Assembly: GCA_017443345.1 (NCBI GenBank)
Contig: JAFSNR010000179.1
Coordinates: 1-49,835 of the forward strand
From: Prevotella sp.
GTDB lineage: Bacteria; Bacteroidota; Bacteroidia; Bacteroidales; Bacteroidaceae
Reading direction: 5' to 3'
Length of the DNA stretch: 49,835 nt
In this document: positions 13,684 to 19,237 of the stretch, one piece after another
Layout: every line of letters begins with the position of its first letter
Position numbering within the stretch: the stretch's first letter is position 1
Made by a program: the position numbers and the translations under genes
Notes under the pieces: model-generated
What the model saw: the letters and a program-made list of their open reading frames with translations, nothing else
What the model was told of the DNA's origin: nothing
Database searches by the model: none

Positions 13684-14361
13684 ATGGATGTAATTTACGA
13701 GGACAACCATATTATCATCGTTAACAAACAGAGTGGGGAGATCGTTCAGGGCGATAAGACTGGCGATCGCCCCCTCTCTGATATTGTGAAAGACTATATC
13801 AAGGAGAAGTACCAGAAGCCAGGCGAAGTGTTCCTGGGCGTGGTGCATCGACTGGATCGTCCCGTCTCTGGTCTCGTCGTCTTTGCACGCACCTCGAAGG
13901 CACTCACACGACTTAACAAGATGTTTGCCGAGGGCGAGGTTCATAAGACCTATTGGGCAATTGTTCGCAACGCCCCTCGTGCCAGCGAGGGGACTTTAGA
14001 ACACTGGCTCGTGAGAAACGAGAAGCAGAACAAGAGCTACGCCTACGATCGCGAGCGCCCCAATGCAAAAAAAGCCATCCTGAAGTACCGCATGACGGCT
14101 CAGGGCGATAACTACTCGCTGCTCGAAGTACAGCTGATGACAGGCCGTCACCACCAGATACGCTGTCAACTCGCTGCGATGGGCTGTCCCATCAAGGGCG
14201 ACCTCAAATACGGTGCCCCTCGCTCGAATCCCGATGGCTCCATCTCGCTCCTGTCGCGACGCGTGGAGTTCATCCACCCCGTATCAAAACAAGAAATCAC
14301 CGTGGAGGCTCCCCTCCCCGATGATCAACTTTGGCAAGCACTTGGACGTTTAGCCAAGTAG
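13684..14361 (+). CDS. RluA-type RNA pseudouridine synthase
   Basis: A 225-residue RluA-family enzyme that turns specific uridines of rRNA or tRNA into pseudouridine. The catalytic aspartate is Asp58 in the signature GVVHRLDRPVSGL, and the family motifs TGRHHQIRCQLAAMG and IKGDLKYG follow. It lacks an N-terminal S4 RNA-binding domain, so it belongs with the short RluA/TruC-like forms, and the target nucleotide cannot be assigned. Its start codon directly abuts a 7-base repeat array, leaving no ordinary ribosome-binding site. Confidence 0.9.
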   Translation: MDVIYEDNHIIIVNKQSGEIVQGDKTGDRPLSDIVKDYIKEKYQKPGEVFLGVVHRLDRPVSGLVVFARTSKALTRLNKMFAEGEVHKTYWAIVRNAPRASEGTLEHWLVRNEKQNKSYAYDRERPNAKKAILKYRMTAQGDNYSLLEVQLMTGRHHQIRCQLAAMGCPIKGDLKYGAPRSNPDGSISLLSRRVEFIHPVSKQEITVEAPLPDDQLWQALGRLAK

Positions 14362-14373
14362 CAAAAAAAAAGA

Positions 14374-14397
14374 CTGGAGGTCTTAGCGAACCTCCAG
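14374..14397 (-). terminator. Terminator overlapping the end of a 30-codon gene
   Basis: Perfect 8-bp stem (CTGGAGGT 14374-14381 with ACCTCCAG 14390-14397) and an 8-base loop, followed on the minus strand by a run of nine T. The stem and loop include the last codons and stop of the small minus-strand ORF. It may also stop the opposing gene that ends at 14361. Confidence 0.8.
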
Positions 14398-14475
14398 ATT
14401 GTCGTGCTTTGTCATCCAAACACTGAACACTGTTCCTGCTAATGCCATTGCGGCTACTGTCATTGTTGTCATCAT
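14383..14475 (-). CDS. 30-residue membrane mini-protein
   Basis: A minus-strand ORF of 30 codons. It starts MMTTMTVAAMALAGTVFSVW, a single hydrophobic segment, and ends with the polar tail TKHDNLEVR. It is called because it has its own promoter box 52 bases upstream (14527-14534) and a strong terminator that begins inside its last codons, so the transcript exactly fits the ORF. I do not recognise the family. Single-helix peptides of this size include type I toxins and regulators of membrane complexes; nothing here decides between them. It is divergent from the LysR gene and shares with it a 19-base palindrome. Confidence 0.6.
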   Translation of the reverse strand: MMTTMTVAAMALAGTVFSVWMTKHDNLEVR

Positions 14476-14526
14476 AATTGTAATCTACTATAATTTAATT
14501 GTTATACTTGTTTTCTTTTGACGGTG

Positions 14527-14534
14527 CAAAGGTA
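14527..14534 (-). promoter_or_regulatory. -7 promoter box of the mini-gene
   Basis: The minus strand reads TACCTTTGCACC, giving a leader of about 45 AT-rich bases before the ATG at 14475. Confidence 0.6.
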
Positions 14535-14586
14535 CGGCGATTTTAGCGGTTTTGCAACGATTGGTTATGAATAGTCATGCCACGTA

Positions 14587-14605
14587 CTATCGAAAATTTC
14601 GATAG
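14587..14605. promoter_or_regulatory. Palindromic operator candidate for the LysR regulator
   Basis: Perfect 9-bp arms CTATCGAAA and TTTCGATAG around a central A. It contains the LysR T-N11-A pattern (T14590 to A14602) and lies between two divergent promoters, 26 bases before the lysR -33 box. Confidence 0.7.
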
Positions 14606-14630
14606 CCAAGCACTTTTTCATGTCATTTGC

Positions 14631-14661
14631 TTTGCAGATATGACAAAAATGCGTATATTTG
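14631..14661 (+). promoter_or_regulatory. Promoter of the LysR gene
   Basis: TTTG at 14631-14634, a 19-base spacer and TATATTTG at 14654-14661. Confidence 0.75.
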
Positions 14662-14692
14662 CACCAAAATCACGATTCTAGCACGAAAAAAA

Positions 14693-15604
14693 ATGGAACT
14701 GAGACAACTCCGATATTTCGTAAAATTGGCCGAGACATTGAATTTCTCGATGGCTGCGAAGGAACTTTTCATCACCCAGAGCACCCTCTCCCATCAGATT
14801 CTGCAACTCGAGAACGACTTCCAGCAGCCACTCTTCTTGCGCAACAGCCACGAAGTGTCGCTCACGGAGGCTGGCGAAACGCTCCTCCCACTGGCCAAGG
14901 ACACACTGATGTCAGCCGATAACTGCCTGCTGCGACTCGACGAACTGAAACATCTCGTGGGTGGCGAACTCAACATCGGCGTCACCTTCTCCTTTGCCAG
15001 CATCATGGCCGAGACCGTCACAGCCTTCCTACGCAAGTATCCACACGTGAAGATGAACGTCACGCAGTCGACAATGGCAGAGCTCATCGCACAACTCGAG
15101 AACCACGAGTTCGACTTCGTGCTCGCCTTCCGACCCACCGTCGCCAATCCCAAGATCGAGAGTCGTGTGCTCTTCCACCACCGTCTGGCAGCCATCGTCA
15201 ACGAGCGTCACGCACTTGCCACTCACGACACCATCACCCTCGAAGAACTGCAACGCTACGACCTCGCACTCACCCGTCGAGGCACCCAGGCACGCTCAGC
15301 CTTCCGACATGCCATTGCCGATCACGACTACCATTATAAAATAAAGGTGGAGATGAACACCGTCTACCTGCTCTTCCGACTGGTGCGCGAGTCGAACTAC
15401 GTCACCATCCTCAGCGAGAGTACCGTCGTGGGCGAGGACGGCCTGAAAGCCATCCCCATCGTCGACACCGACACCCCCGACAAGGAGATGCAAGGCTGCA
15501 TCCATCTGCTGAAGAACACCTACGTGAAGAACTCCACCAAGGAATTCATCCGCATGCTCAGCGACAGCACCTCCATCCTCCGCAACACCCTCGCCGAGCC
15601 CTGA
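14693..15604 (+). CDS. LysR family transcriptional regulator
   Basis: A 303-residue LysR-type regulator. It has the N-terminal winged helix-turn-helix (1-60; MELRQLRYFVKLAETLNFSM, then AAKELFITQSTLSHQI), a linker helix and a two-lobe effector-binding domain (about 90-295). Only two cysteines are visible in the effector half or close to it and they are not spaced as in OxyR, so redox sensing is not supported. The start follows the family N-terminus exactly. The palindrome at 14587 is a plausible binding site from which it could control itself and the divergent mini-gene. No metabolic gene next to it reveals the effector. Confidence 0.9.
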   Translation: MELRQLRYFVKLAETLNFSMAAKELFITQSTLSHQILQLENDFQQPLFLRNSHEVSLTEAGETLLPLAKDTLMSADNCLLRLDELKHLVGGELNIGVTFSFASIMAETVTAFLRKYPHVKMNVTQSTMAELIAQLENHEFDFVLAFRPTVANPKIESRVLFHHRLAAIVNERHALATHDTITLEELQRYDLALTRRGTQARSAFRHAIADHDYHYKIKVEMNTVYLLFRLVRESNYVTILSESTVVGEDGLKAIPIVDTDTPDKEMQGCIHLLKNTYVKNSTKEFIRMLSDSTSILRNTLAEP

Positions 15605-15608
15605 AAAT

Positions 15609-15656
15609 AACTGTCACCGCTCGGCTATGCCGCTTCGCTTTGCGAAGAACTGTCAC
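15609..15656. repeat. REP-like double hairpin between 9-base direct repeats
   Basis: AACTGTCAC occurs at 15609-15617 and 15648-15656. Between them lie two adjacent hairpins, CGGC-TAT-GCCG (15622-15632) and CTTCGC-TTT-GCGAAG (15633-15647). The layout resembles a small palindromic insertion with a target duplication. Confidence 0.5.
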
Positions 15657-15956
15657 ACGCAGAGCATCTGCGTCCAGTCCTCGTTGTTACGAGGGCAGAG
15701 GGTGTGGATGCCTAAAGACTGGGCTACTTCGACGTTCTTGGGACTGTCGTCGATGAAGAGAGTTTCGTCAGCAGTGGCCTGCTGGCCTTGAAGCATCATC
15801 TCGAAGATGGCTGGAGAGGGCTTCATCAGGCGGCACTCGTAGCCCGATCTCCTCAAAGCGCGCGATGGCATTCTCATAACTAAGCGCCAGCACAACACCC
15901 CCAAGATCGAATGCGAGGTTCTTAATAAGTGCCTCCTTCCTATTGACCGTCTTCAT
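15653..15956 (-). pseudogene. HAD-family phosphatase, internally deleted and frameshifted
   Basis: The minus strand keeps both ends of a HAD subfamily IA hydrolase. The N-terminal part, from the ATG at 15956, includes NLAFDLGGVVLALSYENAI with the catalytic aspartate motif DLGG. The C-terminal part, in another frame, reads LMKPSPAIFEMMLQ, then ETLFIDDSPKNVEVAQSLGI and a short tail. About 100 codons remain where intact family members have roughly 200, so the middle is missing and the two ends are out of frame (join near 15830-15850). A -7 box survives upstream. The encoded enzyme would lack the cap domain and cannot be functional as read. Confidence 0.85.
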
Positions 15957-15979
15957 TATACCTAATTCATTTTCGAGGG

Positions 15980-15987
15980 CAAAAATA
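15980..15987 (-). promoter_or_regulatory. -7 promoter box of the decayed HAD gene
   Basis: The minus strand reads TATTTTTG, 23 bases before the ATG at 15956. Confidence 0.4.
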
Positions 15988-16027
15988 CGAAAAAATTCGG
16001 ATAAACCCAATTGTTTCCAAGGATTTG

Positions 16028-16059
16028 TTTGGCGAATTCAAATTTTCTTCCTATCTTTG
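16028..16059 (+). promoter_or_regulatory. Promoter before a 37-codon ORF
   Basis: TTTG at 16028-16031, a 20-base spacer and TATCTTTG at 16052-16059: a full -33/-7 pair. Confidence 0.65.
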
Positions 16060-16100
16060 CAGCGATAAAACATATTTGTTGAACATTAAATAATAATGCA

Positions 16101-16214
16101 ATGAAAAAATCATTTGTAAACTACGGATCTAGTCTATCCCAATTAGGAATGCCATGCGTGTATTCAACTCATTTTCTCAATAGTACGAAAATAAATACTA
16201 AAAAACTTGTTTAA
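16101..16214 (+). CDS. 37-residue ORF of unknown nature, possibly a truncated gene start
   Basis: A good promoter and a 40-base leader precede this ORF, which begins MKKSFVNYGSSLSQLGM and stops after 37 codons with a Lys-rich end. I do not recognise it. It has one cysteine and no clear membrane segment. It lies at the left border of the accessory region, so it may be the broken 5' end of a longer gene cut off by insertion or deletion, or a true small protein. An ATG five bases earlier stops at once and was not used. Confidence 0.35.
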   Translation: MKKSFVNYGSSLSQLGMPCVYSTHFLNSTKINTKKLV

Positions 16215-16229
16215 TACGAATAAAAGTAC

Positions 16230-16237
16230 TAACTTTG
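16230..16237 (+). promoter_or_regulatory. -7 promoter box of the small-ORF pair
   Basis: TAACTTTG followed by CAAACG, 15 bases before the ATG at 16252. Confidence 0.6.
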
Positions 16238-16251
16238 CAAACGAATAGATT

Positions 16252-16404
16252 ATGGGAAGGTTTTTGGAACTGACTGAGACCGAATTTGACCTGATAGAGA
16301 CTGTCAGAAATTACAAACGATGCTATCCGAACGGTGAGCCGCAACTAAGATGGGCATGCCAGAGAATGCTTGCAGAATTATTCGATGAACCACTTGAAGA
16401 TTAA
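16252..16404 (+). CDS. 50-residue acidic protein linked to DUF5053
   Basis: A 50-residue ORF (MGRFLELTETEFDLIETVRN and, near the end, LAELFDEPLED) with its own promoter 15 bases upstream and a DUF5053 gene 12 bases downstream. It is acidic and predicted to be helical, with two cysteines. I do not recognise a named family. The tight spacing suggests that it is co-expressed with the DUF5053 protein. Confidence 0.6.
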   Translation: MGRFLELTETEFDLIETVRNYKRCYPNGEPQLRWACQRMLAELFDEPLED

Positions 16405-16416
16405 GAATTACGACAT

Positions 16417-16674
16417 ATGGCAACAATGACATTAAAAGAGACCCAGACGGGCACGATGAAGGCGCAGCTGGCAGATATCCTGATGGCTGTATCATGGTCT
16501 GACCTTTCGAGAACATACTTTGGCAAGTCGAACTCATGGCTATACCATAAGTTGGATGGAATCGACGGGAACAAGAAACCTACGGAGTTTACCGTCGAAG
16601 AACGATATCAGTTGAAGGGTGCTCTGATTGACCTCGCGGACCGTATCCGCAGGGCTGCTGAGTCAATTGACTAA
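16417..16674 (+). CDS. DUF5053 domain protein
   Basis: An 85-residue protein that matches the DUF5053 pattern as I know it: VSWSDLSRTYFGKSNSWLYH, KLDG, a Pro-Thr turn, FTVEERYQLKGAL and a final helix. The first half looks like a helix-turn-helix (LSRTYFGKSNSWLYHKL), so DNA binding is plausible but untested. Such small genes are common in accessory regions of Bacteroidales. It is the second gene of a two-gene unit and is followed by a block of repeats. Confidence 0.75.
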   Translation: MATMTLKETQTGTMKAQLADILMAVSWSDLSRTYFGKSNSWLYHKLDGIDGNKKPTEFTVEERYQLKGALIDLADRIRRAAESID

Positions 16675-16689
16675 CACCAACCCCGCTTA

Positions 16690-16768
16690 GTCGGCTACGA
16701 TTGGCAGTCAGGTCGGCTACGATTGGCGGTCAGCTTCCCAAGGGTTGGCGATCAGGTCGGCTATGGCC
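16690..16768. repeat. 22-base tandem repeats (iteron-like)
   Basis: Two adjacent 22-base units that differ at one base (16690-16711 and 16712-16733; GTCGGCTACGATTGGCRGTC then AG), then a partial unit GTTGGCGATCAG (16744-16755) and a fourth start GTCGGCTATGGCC (16756-16768). Confidence 0.8.
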
Positions 16769-16801
16769 GTTTGTGGGAGGGGCGGCATGGGGTTGTTTTG
16801 A

Positions 16802-16843
16802 AAAATAAGCAAGGCTTATTGCGCAATAAGCGCCACTTATTTT
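16802..16843. repeat. 42-base perfect dyad with nested palindrome
   Basis: Outer arms AAAATAAG (16802-16809) and CTTATTTT (16836-16843) surround the perfect palindrome GCTTATTGCGCAATAAGC (16814-16831), all centred on the same point. AATAAG occurs four times in alternating orientation. It could be a terminator for the DUF5053 unit or a protein-binding dyad. Confidence 0.75.
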
Positions 16844-16883
16844 GAAAGAAAAAGGGAGCTTGGATGAATAAGACGCTCTCTTT

Positions 16884-17057
16884 TGAGATAAGAGAAAGTG
16901 GGAAAATGGGAAAATGGGATTCGGTGTGGTTTTAGTGGGAAGATGAAAATGGGTGCTATAGATACGATTATGAAATTAATTAACTTTTTATATATCTTTA
17001 GCACCCTGTTTGTTCTGACCCACCCGATTCCCACTTTCCCACTTTCCTTGTTTCTCA
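16884..17057. repeat. 174-base imperfect palindrome, left border of the VirE cassette
   Basis: The left arm 16884-16930 (GAAAGTGGGAAAATGGG and GATTCGGTGTGG) and the right arm 17018-17057 (CCCACCCGATTCCCAC and TTTCCCACTTTCC) are inverted copies. A nested pair GGGTGCTATAGATA and TATCTTTAGCACCC (13 of 14 matching) lies inside around 16951-17006. The outer 32 bases at 17026-17057 recur inverted at 21731-21762. The gap 16675-17139 holds no ORF that I can support. Confidence 0.75.
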
Positions 17058-17077
17058 CTTTAAAAACTTCTAAATAG

Positions 17078-17110
17078 TTGGCTTAATCTGACGGATTTTT
17101 GCTACCTTTG
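17078..17110 (+). promoter_or_regulatory. Promoter of the two-gene unknown unit
   Basis: TTGG at 17078-17081, a 21-base spacer and TACCTTTG at 17103-17110, 29 bases before the ATG at 17140. Confidence 0.65.
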
Positions 17111-17139
17111 CAGGCAAAATCAAAAAAGACAGAGTGACA

Positions 17140-18120
17140 ATGAAGCAAATACATACCCCAAAAGAGCTGATGGAACTCATCAAAAGTAGCCTGTTCAAGG
17201 ATATCGACATCGAGTGCGTGCTGACAATGACCAGTGCACAAGAGAGCACTTTCACACTCGAGCAGGAGGAACGACTGCTGGCAGCACAACCTCATGGCAG
17301 TCTAGCCAGCTGGCTAAGCGACCTGTTCTGGACTGCCGACAAGAAGCCGACATTGATGACTGATCCTCACCCTTGGTTGGACAGTGAATATGATATGAAG
17401 GAGCCTGAGGACATGAGCGACTTGAGCGACAACGAATACGACCTGGCAAGATGGATTTTCAAACTTGCTGCCTTCTCGCATGACCTTATTGTACACGCAC
17501 CATTCCCCCTCGACGTGCTACAAGATGGACTTGACTGGTTTTACGAGGAAGATGAAGATAACTTCGGCTACAAGCATAAGTCACTCATCGAATGGATTCG
17601 CTCGACTCCCTATCGCCGCATTGCCGCATTAGTCTGCTATCAGGTGCTCGACAACGAGACCAACAGGGCCATCAGGACAAATCAGGCTATACAGGACTTC
17701 TATGCGATGGAGTGCTGGCGCCAGCATCCTGACTGGCAGTCTCTGGATGACTGTGAAGAATTCATCCATACTGCCCTCGACGGGATGGAGCAGATTGAGA
17801 ATCACTATAATGACGGACACGCTGCTGGGCTCAACGACGAGGAGATACGCGTGCTCGACGCACTTTACGGCTTTGCACCTCACGACTACTTCAAGGAAGA
17901 TTTCCCCCGTGTGCGCGACCTCTGCAAGGCTGCTAACGAATCATTGCCTGACAAACCATACGTGAAGAGCGAGAATGGCCAGCGTGAATATGCGCGTAAG
18001 ATGCACGAGGCTTTCAAGGAAATCTTTGCCAAGTATGACACTCACTACGATCCCTCAGACCTCACTGACCTGACACCAGGCTATCTCAGTTCGTGGATCT
18101 ACGACAAGTATTACGAATAA
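17140..18120 (+). CDS. Unrecognised acidic protein in the VirE cassette, first gene
   Basis: A 326-residue soluble protein with no signal peptide or membrane segment. It is strongly acidic (for example WFYEEDEDNFG and the C-terminus LSSWIYDKYYE) and rich in Trp, Tyr and His. It looks mainly helical, with no enzyme motif that I recognise. An in-frame GTG at 17134 is an alternative start. The next gene begins 16 bases after its stop, so the two are co-transcribed. The pair lies between inverted repeats together with a VirE/DUF3987 protein, which suggests cargo of a small element. Codon use is like that of the surrounding genes, so there is no strong compositional sign of recent transfer. Confidence 0.75.
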   Translation: MKQIHTPKELMELIKSSLFKDIDIECVLTMTSAQESTFTLEQEERLLAAQPHGSLASWLSDLFWTADKKPTLMTDPHPWLDSEYDMKEPEDMSDLSDNEYDLARWIFKLAAFSHDLIVHAPFPLDVLQDGLDWFYEEDEDNFGYKHKSLIEWIRSTPYRRIAALVCYQVLDNETNRAIRTNQAIQDFYAMECWRQHPDWQSLDDCEEFIHTALDGMEQIENHYNDGHAAGLNDEEIRVLDALYGFAPHDYFKEDFPRVRDLCKAANESLPDKPYVKSENGQREYARKMHEAFKEIFAKYDTHYDPSDLTDLTPGYLSSWIYDKYYE

Positions 18121-18136
18121 GCACAGAAGAGGAAAG

Positions 18137-19078
18137 ATGGAATACTACAGCAAGCTGTCAGACAAAGGTCAGGACAGGCTCGAGACACTATTAAGCCAGG
18201 CAGACACATTGTTCTCATACGGATGGATGCGAGAGGCCATGTTCATAGAACTGAGAAATAATATCTCCCATAAAAAGGGATATTCACACTTTTGCAGTCG
18301 ATTACAGGAAGAGAAGGAACTCATGTTCATTACGGAATACTTCATATCCTACCGCTCAACTCTTCAGAATATCATCGACGAATGCACGAATCCTTATGAA
18401 GATGAGGACGTGGTTGTGGGTCTGGCCAAAGAGCGCATGACCCTCATCAGCGAATATACCTCAAAGCCACTATCAAGAGAATGGGACAGGGTGAAGGTGA
18501 CGTATGAAGACTCCTGGAAGGCATTTGCCCGCAGACGTGATTTCAAGAGCGAGTCGAGCCTAATGGAGCTGAGGAGTTTTCTACATCTGGTGGACAAAAT
18601 CAGCCTCATCACAGACATCCTAAATAAGCATGAGGGCAGTTACGGGCTGAACCTGAACTATGCTAATTATAATCGGTATAGGCTCAAGAAAGAGGAGAAG
18701 AAGGAGAAGATGCCTCGTCAGAAATTGAAACAGATATTGATCAAAGCTTTGGATATGTGTCGCGCCTTCTTGTGGGCAAACACTTCGATGGGAGTAGTCT
18801 TTGCTATCTGCAAGGAAGACTATGGCTTTGAGGACAACGCATCCGACTTTGAGCGTTTCATGCAGGAGGTACTAAATGGCATTGAAGTCCCCCTCGACTA
18901 TGGCTGTCCGCAGAACACCATTGCCAGCGCAAGGCAGTCGGGTGAGTATCTGAAACACCCCATCAGCCAGTGGCAGATGTACACAAATGAAGCGCGAGTA
19001 TTCCGTCTGCTTTCAGAATTAAGGCTTCAACTGGAGAAGGCTGAAGCCGAAATCAAGGAGAAAAACACCGTGATATAG
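18137..19078 (+). CDS. Unrecognised helical protein in the VirE cassette, second gene
   Basis: A 313-residue predicted soluble, mostly helical protein. It has a Lys/Glu-rich linker (RLKKEEKKEKMPRQKLKQ, about 187-205) between two helical halves and a C-terminal coiled coil (LLSELRLQLEKAEAEIKEKN). Three cysteines are scattered and no catalytic signature is visible. It is coupled to the preceding gene (16-base gap). It is followed by a perfect palindrome and a structured region before the VirE gene. I cannot assign a family; both genes together could form a complex. Confidence 0.75.
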   Translation: MEYYSKLSDKGQDRLETLLSQADTLFSYGWMREAMFIELRNNISHKKGYSHFCSRLQEEKELMFITEYFISYRSTLQNIIDECTNPYEDEDVVVGLAKERMTLISEYTSKPLSREWDRVKVTYEDSWKAFARRRDFKSESSLMELRSFLHLVDKISLITDILNKHEGSYGLNLNYANYNRYRLKKEEKKEKMPRQKLKQILIKALDMCRAFLWANTSMGVVFAICKEDYGFEDNASDFERFMQEVLNGIEVPLDYGCPQNTIASARQSGEYLKHPISQWQMYTNEARVFRLLSELRLQLEKAEAEIKEKNTVI

Positions 19079-19085
19079 GGTATGA

Positions 19086-19218
19086 GTCTTAGAATTCTAA
19101 GACCAGAGCCTACCATTCTAAGGGAATTTCGGGCAGGTGCCTATAGGTAGTAAATTCGCAGCAGGAAAGGGAATAAAACCCCAATCCTGCAAGAGGGGAA
19201 AGTCCCCGATTGCCTTAA
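19086..19218 (+). ncRNA. Structured RNA candidate before the VirE gene
   Basis: An 18-base perfect palindrome (19086-19103, arms GTCTTAGAA/TTCTAAGAC) is followed by interleaved pairings CTACC 19110-19114 with GGTAG 19146-19150 and GAATTT 19124-19129 with AAATTC 19152-19157, which would make a pseudoknot. Two more hairpins follow: GCAGGA/TCCTGC (19161-19166 with 19185-19190, inner GGG/CCC) and GGGG-AAAGT-CCCC (19195-19207). No ORF is present. It could be a leader RNA, a processed small RNA or a recognition structure for the encoded protein. Confidence 0.5.
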
Positions 19219-19237
19219 CATTCTAATTTTATCTATC

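Noticed and set aside
19195-19207. GGGGAAAGTCCCC hairpin as part of an RNase P RNA
   Set aside because: The phrase resembles the conserved GGAAAGUCC of RNase P RNA, but the other conserved segments are absent and the region is too short.
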